37,113 nucleotides of DNA from an uncultured Bacteroidia bacterium (GTDB lineage: Bacteria > Bacteroidota > Bacteroidia > Bacteroidales > UBA932): positions 1 through 37,113 of the forward strand of contig CACXCS010000094.1 of NCBI GenBank assembly GCA_902766255.1, written 5' to 3'. The notes beneath the pieces are model-generated. The model saw only the letters and a program-made list of their open reading frames with translations, was not told the origin of the DNA and ran no database searches. Of this stretch, positions 21,901 through 31,041 are shown piece after piece. Each line of letters begins with the position of its first letter. The first letter of the stretch is position 1. The position numbers and the translations under genes are program-made.

Positions 21901-24270
21901 ATGAAGCAAGATATCAACATTATCCCCGTTGTTCAGGGAGATCAGGCCTTCAAGGTCAACGAGTCCGAACTGCCCGATGTACTGCCGGTACTGGCGTTGC
22001 GTAACGCAGCCCTGTTCCCTGGCACGGTCTACCCTATCACCATAGGCAGGGACAAATCCATCCGTCTTATCCAGGATGCAGAGGAGCGTGGTTTCTTCAT
22101 AGGAGCCGTGCCCCAGAACGACGTCACGGTCGAAAATCCCGGAGCAGGCGACCTGTATCGCTACGGTACTGTCTGCCGCATCCTCAAAACCCTTGAGATG
22201 CCCGACGGCACCCTTACCGCAATACTTCAGGCCTTCAAGCGCATAGAAATCGACGCCGTAATAGGCCTGGATCCATATATCACCGCCCGGGTTCTGTACC
22301 TCAGTGACAAAGTGTACAATTCTGACAGTACCGACATCAAGGCGGTGTCAGAAGCCATCAAGGACAAGGCAATGCAGGTGCTGCGAGCATCGAACCTTGG
22401 CTCCCGCGAGTCGATCGGTGCCCTCAAGGCCATCGACAACTTCGAATTCCTGGTGAATTTCGTAGCCACCACCGTGGAGGTCGAGAACTTCAAGGAGAAG
22501 ATGGAACTTCTTCAGTATGAAGATGTTAAGATGCGAGCCATGAAGCTCCTTACTATCCTCGACGTACAGATTCAGTTGATGAAGCTCAAGCAGGACATCA
22601 ACCAGAAGGTCAAGAGCGAAATCGACCAGCAGCAGAGGGAATATTACCTCAACAGCCAGCTCCGCACGATCCAGGAAGAGCTTGGCATGGACGACCAGGA
22701 AGACATCGACAAGTTCCGCGAAAGGGCCGCCGGCAAAAAGTGGCCCGAGGAGATTGCCAAGGCCTTCGAAAAAGAGCTCGCCAAGCTGCAGAAGCATAAT
22801 CCCAATTCGCCCGACTACAGCGTCCAGTACAACTATCTCGAGTTCATGCTCCAGCTTCCGTGGGGCGAGATGAGCGAGGACAACCTCGACCTCAAGCACG
22901 CTCAGGAAGTCCTGGACGAGGACCACTACGGCCTGGACACAGTCAAAGACCGAATCATAGAGTATCTGGCCGTCCTTAAACTCAAGGGGAACATGAAGTC
23001 CCCTATCCTCTGCCTGTACGGGCCTCCGGGAGTCGGCAAGACCTCCCTGGGCAAGTCCATCGCAAGGTCGCTTGGACGCAAGTACGTGCGTATCTCGCTG
23101 GGCGGCATGCACGACGAGGCGGAAATACGCGGTCACCGCAAGACCTACGTGGGAGCGCTTCCAGGGCGCATCCTGAACGGAATTGCCCGCGCCGGCACCT
23201 CTAATCCTGTGATAGTTCTCGACGAGATTGACAAGCTCGGTTCCGACTTTAAAGGCGACCCGTCATCTGCCCTCCTTGAAGCTCTCGACCCCGAGCAGAA
23301 CTCCACTTTCCACGACAACTATCTCGACCTGGATTACGACCTCAGCAACGTATTGTTCCTGACCACGGCCAACAGCCTTTCACCGGTTCAGCCGGCGCTT
23401 CTTGACCGTATGGAGCTCATAAACGTATCCGGCTACCTCGCTGAGGAGAAAGCAGAGATTGCCAAGGCCTTCCTGCTACCCAAGCAGCTCAAGGAGCACG
23501 GCCTCGACACCAAAACCCTCAAAATCAGCCCCGCCGGCATCAAGGCAATAATCGACCAGTACACGCACGAGAGCGGTGTCCGCGGCCTGGAGAAACAGAT
23601 TGCAAAGATTGCCCGCGTGACCGCCAAGAAGATCGCCCTTGAGCAGGAGTACCCCTCGGTCATCAAGCCCGAGCATCTGAAAGAGTACCTCGGTCTTCCC
23701 ACCAACTTCCATGACCAGCAGAAGGGCAACGAGGCTCCTGGTGTTGTCACCGGCCTCGCCTGGACGCAGATGGGCGGCGAAATCCTCTTCGTGGAAAGCT
23801 CGGTCAGCGGCGGCAAGGGTATCATGACCATGACCGGCAACCTGGGAGACGTGATGAAAGAGTCGGCGACCATTGCCTACCAGTACATCAAGGCCCACCC
23901 CGAAATGGCCAAGATGGACTCCAAGACCTTCTCAGAGAAAGACATACACGTGCACGTCCCTGAGGGAGCCACTCCCAAGGACGGTCCGTCGGCAGGTATC
24001 ACCATGGTCAGTTCGATGGTGTCCGCCCTCCGTGGCGAGCCAGTCAAGAAAGGCATAGCCATGACCGGCGAAATGACCCTCCGCGGCCGCGTCTTGCCAG
24101 TCGGCGGAATCAAGGAAAAGATTCTTGCCGCCAAGCGTGCAGGCGTTCATACCATAATCATATCAGAAGAGAACCGCAAGGACGTGGAAGACATCAAGGA
24201 AATCTACGTCAAGGGCCTGACCTTCCACTACGTCAAAACCATCGACGACGTACTGAACTTTATCTTTTGA
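21901..24270 (+). CDS. lon: ATP-dependent protease Lon
   Basis: Lon is a hexameric cytosolic AAA+ serine protease that degrades damaged and regulatory proteins. The 789-residue protein has an N-terminal substrate-binding domain (about 28-220), a coiled linker (about 222-265) and the Walker A motif GPPGVGKTS (374-382). Walker B (VIVLDEIDK) follows in the AAA module. The protease domain carries the Ser-Lys dyad, Ser697 in PKDGPSAG and Lys740 in [10 protein letters not shown]. The ATG at 21901 is the only sensible start. The 3' end overlaps convergent rluD by 11 bp. Confidence 0.96.
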   Translation: MKQDINIIPVVQGDQAFKVNESELPDVLPVLALRNAALFPGTVYPITIGRDKSIRLIQDAEERGFFIGAVPQNDVTVENPGAGDLYRYGTVCRILKTLEMPDGTLTAILQAFKRIEIDAVIGLDPYITARVLYLSDKVYNSDSTDIKAVSEAIKDKAMQVLRASNLGSRESIGALKAIDNFEFLVNFVATTVEVENFKEKMELLQYEDVKMRAMKLLTILDVQIQLMKLKQDINQKVKSEIDQQQREYYLNSQLRTIQEELGMDDQEDIDKFRERAAGKKWPEEIAKAFEKELAKLQKHNPNSPDYSVQYNYLEFMLQLPWGEMSEDNLDLKHAQEVLDEDHYGLDTVKDRIIEYLAVLKLKGNMKSPILCLYGPPGVGKTSLGKSIARSLGRKYVRISLGGMHDEAEIRGHRKTYVGALPGRILNGIARAGTSNPVIVLDEIDKLGSDFKGDPSSALLEALDPEQNSTFHDNYLDLDYDLSNVLFLTTANSLSPVQPALLDRMELINVSGYLAEEKAEIAKAFLLPKQLKEHGLDTKTLKISPAGIKAIIDQYTHESGVRGLEKQIAKIARVTAKKIALEQEYPSVIKPEHLKEYLGLPTNFHDQQKGNEAPGVVTGLAWTQMGGEILFVESSVSGGKGIMTMTGNLGDVMKESATIAYQYIKAHPEMAKMDSKTFSEKDIHVHVPEGATPKDGPSAGITMVSSMVSALRGEPVKKGIAMTGEMTLRGRVLPVGGIKEKILAAKRAGVHTIIISEENRKDVEDIKEIYVKGLTFHYVKTIDDVLNFIF

Positions 24271-25306
24271 CACAATAGCCGCGCCACTTTTCCAGAAGTG
24301 CGGCCATGTCGCCGGGAATCGGGGACTCGAACTGAAGGAACTTGCGGGTGCGGGGATGCACGAATCCGAGGGTACGGGCATGCAGCGCCTGCCTGGGACA
24401 TGTCTCGAAGCAGTTGTGAATGAATTGCTTGTACTTTGCGTAGATCGTGCCCTGACGGATTTCGGTGCCCCCGTACCTGTCATCCCCGAATATAGGATGA
24501 CCTATACTGCTCAGGTGTACACGGATCTGGTGAGTCCTGCCTGTCTCGAGCTTGCACTCCACAAGAGTCACGAAGCCAAAGCGCTCCAGCACCTTCCAGT
24601 GGGTGACGGCGCGCTTGCCTTTTTCCGGGTCTGACGTGACGCAGAAACGCAAGCGGTCCGAAGGGTCGCGCATCAGATTCGCATCCACTGTTCCCTCGTC
24701 CTCTTTAAGGTCTCCCCAGACTATGGCATTGTAGCGCCGCTCGATGCTGTGGTCGAAGAACTGGCGGGCAAGATTGAGCTGCGACTCGTCGTTCTTGGCC
24801 ACGGCAAGCAATCCGCTGGTATCCTTGTCGATACGGTGCACCAGCACACCCATCCGGTCATCGCCCTCATCGGGGCCCTGGGAAATACCAAGATGAAAGG
24901 CCAGTGCGTTCACTAGTGTACCCTCGTAGTGCCCGTGCCCGGGATGCACGACCATACCTGCCGGCTTGTTTATCACAAGCACGTCGTCATCTTCGTATAC
25001 TATGTCGAGGGGAATGTCCTGGGGTATAATCTCCACCCCGCGGCGCCGGTACGGCATTACAAAGCGGATGATATCCCGCGGACGCACTATGTAATTGGCT
25101 TTGACAGGTTTGTCCCCCACATGCACAAAGCCCTCCTTTATGGCGCACTGTACCCTGTGGCGCGAAGTGCGCTCCATGTGTGCCGTAAGGTACTTGTCGA
25201 TGCGGAGCGGATCCTGCCCTGGATCTACCTCAAAGCGGAAATGCTCGAACAGTTCTTCCTGCTCGTCATCCTGAAGTTCGGGATCAATCTGCGGAAGGAT
25301 TTCCAT
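24260..25306 (-). CDS. RluD-family 23S rRNA pseudouridine synthase
   Basis: This 348-residue enzyme converts uridine to pseudouridine, probably in 23S rRNA helix 69 as RluD does. It has an N-terminal S4 domain (about 30-85) and the catalytic motif HRIDKDTSGLL with Asp160. Other signatures are the INKPAGMVVHPG and GRTHQIRVHLSSIGHPIFGD blocks. The RluA/C/D subfamily cannot be settled by eye; RluD is favoured by the S4 domain. Its start overlaps the end of the PASTA gene by 23 nt, and it is the last gene of the seven-gene minus-strand run. Confidence 0.92.
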   Translation of the reverse strand: MEILPQIDPELQDDEQEELFEHFRFEVDPGQDPLRIDKYLTAHMERTSRHRVQCAIKEGFVHVGDKPVKANYIVRPRDIIRFVMPYRRRGVEIIPQDIPLDIVYEDDDVLVINKPAGMVVHPGHGHYEGTLVNALAFHLGISQGPDEGDDRMGVLVHRIDKDTSGLLAVAKNDESQLNLARQFFDHSIERRYNAIVWGDLKEDEGTVDANLMRDPSDRLRFCVTSDPEKGKRAVTHWKVLERFGFVTLVECKLETGRTHQIRVHLSSIGHPIFGDDRYGGTEIRQGTIYAKYKQFIHNCFETCPRQALHARTLGFVHPRTRKFLQFESPIPGDMAALLEKWRGYCVKR

Positions 25307-26066
25307 CTACAGAAAGATAAAGGGTTACGCCTGTGCCCATAACGGTAGGATAGCCGGTCGCCGCAGGGCGCTGGGAATATACCACCGCATTCAGTGAATC
25401 ATTATAGGTGCGGACCGACTTGTCAAAGAACAAACCGCTGACATTCAGCGAGTTTTCGTGCAGGGCATCCACTGCGCGCAGGTACTTGAAGCCGTGCAGA
25501 TTGGGAACATACGTCATGGCATCAGCACCGTTGAGTCCCAGTACCAGGTCGATAACGGAACCTGTGTAGAGCTGCCTGCCCGGCTCGATATTGCGGCCCC
25601 TGTACTGCTGCTGAAGCACATTGTTGGTGGCAATGTCGCTGACATACGTCAGTCGGCCAAGCACCAGGCCTTTGGCTGTCAATTCAGCCTTCGCCTGACG
25701 CAGCGACACATGCACCAGATTCGGCATGGAGACCTTCTTGGGTACAAGCGAATTGATGGTGAGCGAAATCTTCCGGCCGGGCTTTACTTTGGCGCCGGCT
25801 TTGGGGAGCTGGCTCACCACAGCCCCGCGTGCCATACGCTTCATGTAAACGGAATCGGTAACCTGAATCCTTAGACCGGCAGCACCGGCTGCCGACGACG
25901 CATCAGATACGGTCTGGCTGGTAAGATCCGGCACCGTCACCTCGCGCCCGTGGCGGGTACGTACCGAAAGGAATATACTGATTGCCGCAATCAGCACTAT
26001 CACGAACAAGGCTCCCAGGAGGAGATTCTTGACTATCCAGTTCATGGAAGATTTCTTTGCTGCCAT
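25284..26066 (-). CDS. Membrane-anchored protein with three PASTA domains
   Basis: This 260-residue protein has one N-terminal transmembrane helix (about 11-33) and three PASTA repeats at about 42-108, 110-178 and 182-255. Each repeat opens with a VPDL/MPNL/VPNL motif and closes with a G-K/S-V-I-type strand. PASTA domains bind peptidoglycan or muropeptides in kinases and penicillin-binding proteins. Here there is no kinase or transpeptidase domain, as in other Bacteroidota homologues beside rluD. The exposed part is periplasmic. It overlaps rluD by 23 nt and starts 2 nt after the LysE gene. Confidence 0.86.
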   Translation of the reverse strand: MAAKKSSMNWIVKNLLLGALFVIVLIAAISIFLSVRTRHGREVTVPDLTSQTVSDASSAAGAAGLRIQVTDSVYMKRMARGAVVSQLPKAGAKVKPGRKISLTINSLVPKKVSMPNLVHVSLRQAKAELTAKGLVLGRLTYVSDIATNNVLQQQYRGRNIEPGRQLYTGSVIDLVLGLNGADAMTYVPNLHGFKYLRAVDALHENSLNVSGLFFDKSVRTYNDSLNAVVYSQRPAATGYPTVMGTGVTLYLSVDGNPSAD

Positions 26067-26068
26067 AT

Positions 26069-26692
26069 TCAGATAATAACGATTCCGCGTACTATAAGCG
26101 CCAGCCCGAAGCCCACTACCAGTACTCCTGCCACTTTATTGACGCGGTTAAGGGTTTTTATTTCAAAACTGTTTCTCATTTTTCCGGCCACGAAAGCCAG
26201 TGAGAACCACCAAATTAAAGCTCCTGCAAATACCAAAAGGATTATCAGCCACACTGGAGCGGTCGCTTCGCTGACATCAAGCCCCATGAGTGCAACAAGA
26301 GCGAACATATAAGCCAGCGCGCCGGGATTGGCAAGTGCGCAGCCCGCCGCCTGAAGAGCATACTGCACCGCCTGTGTCTTGCTGGTATCCGCGACTTTCA
26401 AGCTCTTTATGGGTTTGCGCCTGAACATAAAGAAACCCAGGCAGGCAACCAGCAAGCCTCCTATCAGCATAATCCACGCCTGGTTACGCGTGAAGAAATC
26501 CCCTATCAGCATAAAAGCAAAGAGACTCACCACCGCATAAAAAGTATCTATAACCGCCGAACCCACTCCTGCCGCGAATCCAGCCCCCCTTCCGTGGCAG
26601 AAAGTCTTCTGCACCACGAGCAGAGATACCGGGCCCGGAGGGGCAGAAGCGATAACTCCAATTAGCAGGGCTTTGATGAATTCGACAATCAT
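26069..26692 (-). CDS. LysE/RhtB-family exporter
   Basis: This 207-residue inner-membrane protein has about six hydrophobic helices and the family signature ASAPPGPVSLLVVQ near residues 13-26. A second family feature, ALANPGALAYMFALV, is at about 125-140. LysE/RhtB proteins export amino acids or small metabolites; the substrate here is unknown. I chose the ATG at 26692 (MIVEFIKALLIG), because a longer frame starting at 26767 would lie inside the lnt coding end. It begins 13 nt after the lnt stop and ends 2 nt before the PASTA gene. Confidence 0.87.
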   Translation of the reverse strand: MIVEFIKALLIGVIASAPPGPVSLLVVQKTFCHGRGAGFAAGVGSAVIDTFYAVVSLFAFMLIGDFFTRNQAWIMLIGGLLVACLGFFMFRRKPIKSLKVADTSKTQAVQYALQAAGCALANPGALAYMFALVALMGLDVSEATAPVWLIILLVFAGALIWWFSLAFVAGKMRNSFEIKTLNRVNKVAGVLVVGFGLALIVRGIVII

Positions 26693-26705
26693 GGCCGCAA
26701 AGATA

Positions 26706-28331
26706 CTAAACTTTTTTAAAGGCCAGAAAACGGACCACCAGCAAGGCCAGCATAAGCAGGAAAACAAGGGTGCTTACTCGCCCTGTGATATCGCCGTGCC
26801 TGGTAAAGAAACTCTGCCTGGTATTAAGGTTTACGCTGCCCCGTAGCACCGCCTCCTCCCACCAGGGTCCTTGCTGAAGGATATTGCCACGTTGGTCGAT
26901 AAAGCAGCTGATGCCGCTGTTGCCGCAGCGTGCTATGTCGCGGCGCAGCTCTATGGCCCTCAGGCAGCTGTAGCTCAAGTGCTGACGATAACCCGGGGTG
27001 TTGCCCCACCATGAATCGTTGGTTATGACCGTCATGAACGCCGCTCCCTTTCGTGCATAGTCCGTGCAGTACTCGCCATAAACAGACTCATAGCATACGG
27101 CACATCCGAGCGCCGTACTGTCGTCCAAATGCAGGAGAGTAATTTCGTCCTGGCCGCTGTCGCGTGCCATCAGAGGAGTTCCGTCGCCGAAGGTTTTGGC
27201 AAGCCAGTTATCCAGCGGCACAAACACTTTAGGATAAGGCGTAAGTTCCGTTCCCACAACAAGTTTGCTCTTGTGGAACACCTCGGTGCGGCCATTTTGT
27301 CCAAGCATGATGGCACTGTTGTGGGGCTTCCTCCAGCCGCTTCCCCATGGATAACTCAGGAGGTCAGGGGCCGAACGGGTGTAGAACAACTGGTTTGTGC
27401 CTGCGCCGAAAAGGATGTCAGTACCCGGCAGGTCCTCCAGGAAGTCCTTGAACGCATTCCATGTGGGAGAGATACTTATGTCGTTCAGTATCACGTCTGA
27501 ACAGAAAGTCTCTGGAGCCAGCAGCAAATCAGCCGGGCCGTTCGCCAGCTCACGGCGGTACAGGCTCAGCAGAAGTTCGGTCTGCTCGCTCTGGGGCACG
27601 GAAGTAAATTTCTTGTACGGGTCGAGGTTCGGCTGGCCGATAACCACCTCGACTTTGCCCTCGGACTGCTCTACATAACTGTTGTACATTATCGTAGAGC
27701 AAATTACAGGCCCGGCAAGCACCAAAGTCAGGACGATGGGGACAAAAACGCGCATCCTGGCATTCCATGTCCCCCACTTGCCTCCTGCCAGGGCTATCAG
27801 CAGGCCGAAGATTCCAAGGTTGGAGCACCACACCCAAAGTGATCCTCCGAGCGTACCGGTTATGCTATACCATTGAATGTCTTTTACGCTGGTAGCAAAG
27901 GCGTTGCCGAGCACCAGCCAGGGCCAGGAAATCTGGGCGCTCACAAAATACCAGCGCTCCCAAGCAATCCATGCTGCGGCCAGAAATATATAGGGAAGCA
28001 CGCCTTTCAGACGCTTCTTGCTCAGACGGAAAAGTCCGAATATCAGCGACATCTGCAGGGAGTTGGCCAGCACTGCAAAAATGCCGCCCCCCACTGTGGC
28101 GTTGCAGACCCAGAATGTTGTGATGGCATTCCACAGCACGAATGCAGAATAATGCCATCGCCAGAAGTGCCTTATCCCGGCTCCGGAGGCTATGTAATCT
28201 GCGCACAGCAGAGGAACAAGCCCCACAAGGGCTATCACACCCGCATGCGGGACCAGCCATGGAAGGCTGAGAAGCACGGCGGATGTGAGGGCCAGCCCCC
28301 AGAGCACGGGATAGACCTTCTTCTTTTCCAA
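26706..28331 (-). CDS. lnt: Apolipoprotein N-acyltransferase
   Basis: Lnt adds the third acyl chain to the N-terminal cysteine of lipoproteins at the periplasmic face of the inner membrane. The 541-residue protein has about seven hydrophobic segments in the first 210 residues plus one at the C-terminus. The nitrilase-type catalytic domain contains APET (Glu), HKSKLVVGTE (Lys) and AVCYESVYGE (Cys). The start is TTG at 28331, directly after the nagB TAA and in the same frame; the next ATG is about 93 codons inside. It probably depends on nagB translation. The window carries at least two lipoprotein substrates. Confidence 0.92.
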   Translation of the reverse strand: MEKKKVYPVLWGLALTSAVLLSLPWLVPHAGVIALVGLVPLLCADYIASGAGIRHFWRWHYSAFVLWNAITTFWVCNATVGGGIFAVLANSLQMSLIFGLFRLSKKRLKGVLPYIFLAAAWIAWERWYFVSAQISWPWLVLGNAFATSVKDIQWYSITGTLGGSLWVWCSNLGIFGLLIALAGGKWGTWNARMRVFVPIVLTLVLAGPVICSTIMYNSYVEQSEGKVEVVIGQPNLDPYKKFTSVPQSEQTELLLSLYRRELANGPADLLLAPETFCSDVILNDISISPTWNAFKDFLEDLPGTDILFGAGTNQLFYTRSAPDLLSYPWGSGWRKPHNSAIMLGQNGRTEVFHKSKLVVGTELTPYPKVFVPLDNWLAKTFGDGTPLMARDSGQDEITLLHLDDSTALGCAVCYESVYGEYCTDYARKGAAFMTVITNDSWWGNTPGYRQHLSYSCLRAIELRRDIARCGNSGISCFIDQRGNILQQGPWWEEAVLRGSVNLNTRQSFFTRHGDITGRVSTLVFLLMLALLVVRFLAFKKV

Positions 28332-29111
28332 TTACTCAGTAGCTTTGAAATAGCGGTAGCTGTTGACGCGCAGCTCTCCGGCGGCAGCATCGTCGCAAGC
28401 AATAATGCCTGCAGGATGCATCTGAAGGGCGCTGAGGGTGCAATAATGGCTGATGGGGCCCTCGACGGCGTCACGCAGTGCGTGGGCCTTCTTGGAGCCG
28501 AATGCCAGTACCACTACCTCACGGGCACCCATGACAGTGGCGACACCTACCGACAGAGCCTGGGCAGGCACCTGCTCGGGATCGTTGTCGAAGAAACGGG
28601 AATTGACCTCGCGGGTCTGGGGGGTAAGGCTGATTACCCTGGTACGGGACTGCAGCGAAGAGAAAGGCTCGTTGAAAGCGATATGGCCGTCCTCGCCCAC
28701 ACCGCCGAGGAAGAGGTCAAAACCTCCGGCAGCCTCGATCGCCTTCTCATAAGCAGCGCACTCTGCAGCCAGGTCAGGAGCATTGCCGTCAAGGATGTGG
28801 ATGTTGGCTTCGGGCTCGTCGATCTGGTCGAAGAGGTATTTGTGCATGAAGCTGTGGTAGCTTTCGGGATGCTCGACGGGCAGGCCTACATACTCGTCCA
28901 TATTGAAAGAAACGACATTCTTGAACGATACTTTTCCATCTTTGACAAGGCGGATAAGTTCGTTATAAGTCTCGATGGGAGTCGAGCCGGTGCAGAGTCC
29001 CAGAACGAAGGGCTCGGAGGAGCATGCGGCCTTCTGGTTGATCTTTTCAGCGATGTAACGGGCGGCCCATACCGAGGCCTCCTTCATTGTGTTGCGGATT
29101 ATGACTTTCAT
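28332..29111 (-). CDS. nagB: Glucosamine-6-phosphate deaminase
   Basis: NagB converts glucosamine-6-phosphate to fructose-6-phosphate and ammonia. The 259-residue protein aligns well with E. coli NagB, including catalytic residues at the same numbers: Asp72 in FNMDEYVG, and Asp141, His143 and Glu148 in GGVGEDGHIAFNEP. The phosphate-binding loop LCTGSTP is at 39-45. It lies 3 nt after the NagB-like/PIG-L fusion gene and directly before lnt. Its product is also the product of MtlD in the neighbouring mannitol pathway, so both feed fructose-6-phosphate into glycolysis. Confidence 0.95.
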   Translation of the reverse strand: MKVIIRNTMKEASVWAARYIAEKINQKAACSSEPFVLGLCTGSTPIETYNELIRLVKDGKVSFKNVVSFNMDEYVGLPVEHPESYHSFMHKYLFDQIDEPEANIHILDGNAPDLAAECAAYEKAIEAAGGFDLFLGGVGEDGHIAFNEPFSSLQSRTRVISLTPQTREVNSRFFDNDPEQVPAQALSVGVATVMGAREVVVLAFGSKKAHALRDAVEGPISHYCTLSALQMHPAGIIACDDAAAGELRVNSYRYFKATE

Positions 29112-29114
29112 TTG

Positions 29115-31040
29115 TTAATAGAGTTTTAAGAATACTTCAATTGCCTGATATTCAGCCATTCCCAGCTCATCGTACAGACGGGCGGTATTGGCCGTGCGAT
29201 CCTCGGCACGCTGCCAGAACTCGCGCGGATCCTCACCGGGGAACGGAACTATGTCTTTCTGTGAGAGGTGACGGAAGATGGCGTGACGCTTCTTTATGAC
29301 CTCCTCGGGTGACAGGGGCACTGCCATGTCTACGCGTCCAATCTCCCATTCCATCCAGGCACCTCTGTAGAGCCAGACGTGCAAGTCGTCCATCCAGGGC
29401 TGTCCCTCCTCCTTGAGCTGGCGGAGAGCCTCGATGGCAGCCTCGGTACATACCCTGTGGGTACCGTGGGGGTCGGCAAGGTCGCCGGCCATGAACACCA
29501 TGTGGGGCTTCAGTTCGAGGACTAGCTGCTTGATGATGTCTACATCGGCCTGGGTCCTGGGCATCTTCTTGATGCCGCCGGACTCATAGAAAGGCAGATT
29601 GAGAAAGTGAGCGTTGTGCTTGTCATCAAGGCCGAAGGAACGGACCGCCCCGCGGGCCTCGCTGCGGCGGATAGCGCCTTTGATATCCAGGAGAGCCCTG
29701 GGCTCGGGTTCGCCGGGCACCTTGCTGTCGACAATCGCCTTTACATCGTCGAAGCGGTCGCCATAGCCCAGCTGGGCGGCGGCGTCGATATGCTGCAGCA
29801 CCACGTCGTCGTGTACAGCCACATTGCCGGAAGTCTCGTAAGCTACGTGTACGTTGTGCCCCTGGCTTACCAGACGGATGAAAGTACCGCCCATGGAAAT
29901 CACGTCATCGTCGGGGTGCGGAGAGAAAATCAGCACCGTCTTTGGATAAGGCTTGGCGCTTACGGGACGGGTACTGTCGTCGGCGTTGGGTTTGCCGCCC
30001 GGCCAGCCGGATATGGTGTGCTGGAGGTCGTTGAACACGTCGATGTTGATTTTGTTGTACGTGCCGAACTGCTCCAGAAGGCAGTCGAGATTATTGTCAA
30101 GATAGTCTTTCTCGGTGAGTTTGAGGATAGGCTTGTGCACCGTCTGGCACAACCAGACCACCGCCTTGCGAACGAACTTGGGCGTCCAGTCGCAGGGTCC
30201 CACCAGCCAGGGAGCCTCGGAGCGGGTGAGCAGGCTGGCGGCAGCATCGTCGACGTAGAATGAAATATGGTCGTGGCGCTGAAGCAGCGACGCGGGGCAT
30301 GCGGGAGTGGCCTCCCCTTCCGCTATGGCCTTGACAGCAGCAGCCTTGCTCTCGCCCCATGCCATGAGAATGATGCGTTTTGCTGACAGCATCGTGCTGA
30401 TACCCATGGTGATAGCCTTATCGGGAGTCTTTGAGATATCGTGGCCGAAGTTGGAAGCCTGACGCTTGCGGGAAGCATACGAAAGGCGGACGGTGCGGGT
30501 GCGGGTCTTCTCATTGGAGCCGGCCTCGTTGAAACCTACCTGGCCCTGCTCGCCAACACCAATAACCAGAAAGTCAAGCCCGCGGGCAAGGGCATCGAAA
30601 GACTGGCAATACTCTGTAAGCTTCTCCTGGGGTATGGAGCCATCAGGGATATGGACGTTCTCCTTGAGAATATCCACCTTGTCCAGTAGAGCCTCATGCA
30701 GACGATGGTTGCGGCTCTGCATCTCCTCTTTGGACGAAGGATAATATTCGTCTATCGACACGACCTCGACGTTCTTGAACGATACAAGCCCCTTTGCATG
30801 ACGGCGTGAAAGCTCATTGTACAGCGAGACTGGGGTTGAGCCCGTGGTGAGTCCCAGACGGAACAGGCCGTCGGTGTGGGCGTTGATGGCATCGATTATG
30901 ATGTCGGCGATTTTGTACGACGCCACCCGGGATTCCTGGTACACATTGGTCCAGATTTTCTCGTAGGTGTGAAGCATTCCTGCAGGGAGATCTTTCTCGA
31001 TCAGGCCTCCTTCATAGGGCAATTCAAGATGTCTTTCCAT
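29115..31040 (-). CDS. NagB-like domain fused to a PIG-L/LmbE-type deacetylase
   Basis: This 641-residue protein has an N-terminal NagB-like domain (about 25-285) and a C-terminal PIG-L/LmbE domain (about 365-620). The deacetylase motif is SPHPDDD (373-379), followed by DPHGTHR further on, so its zinc site looks intact. In the NagB half the phosphate loop (LTTGSTP) and Asp97 remain. The segment that is GEDGHIAFNE in active NagB is here GEQGQVGFNE, so the equivalents of Asp141 and His143 are both Gln. The deaminase half is probably inactive or a sugar-phosphate sensor. An N-acetylhexosamine derivative is a plausible substrate of the deacetylase. It lies 1 nt after mtlA. Confidence 0.88.
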   Translation of the reverse strand: MERHLELPYEGGLIEKDLPAGMLHTYEKIWTNVYQESRVASYKIADIIIDAINAHTDGLFRLGLTTGSTPVSLYNELSRRHAKGLVSFKNVEVVSIDEYYPSSKEEMQSRNHRLHEALLDKVDILKENVHIPDGSIPQEKLTEYCQSFDALARGLDFLVIGVGEQGQVGFNEAGSNEKTRTRTVRLSYASRKRQASNFGHDISKTPDKAITMGISTMLSAKRIILMAWGESKAAAVKAIAEGEATPACPASLLQRHDHISFYVDDAAASLLTRSEAPWLVGPCDWTPKFVRKAVVWLCQTVHKPILKLTEKDYLDNNLDCLLEQFGTYNKINIDVFNDLQHTISGWPGGKPNADDSTRPVSAKPYPKTVLIFSPHPDDDVISMGGTFIRLVSQGHNVHVAYETSGNVAVHDDVVLQHIDAAAQLGYGDRFDDVKAIVDSKVPGEPEPRALLDIKGAIRRSEARGAVRSFGLDDKHNAHFLNLPFYESGGIKKMPRTQADVDIIKQLVLELKPHMVFMAGDLADPHGTHRVCTEAAIEALRQLKEEGQPWMDDLHVWLYRGAWMEWEIGRVDMAVPLSPEEVIKKRHAIFRHLSQKDIVPFPGEDPREFWQRAEDRTANTARLYDELGMAEYQAIEVFLKLY

Positions 31041-31041
31041 T

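Noticed and set aside
26693-26767. Longer LysE-family start at 26767
   Set aside because: The extra residues are encoded inside the 3' end of lnt, and the conserved first helix begins at the ATG at 26692.
27873-29129. Long plus-strand open frame (418 codons) opposite lnt and nagB
   Set aside because: It lies entirely antisense to two genes with intact catalytic motifs and shows no protein-family signal.
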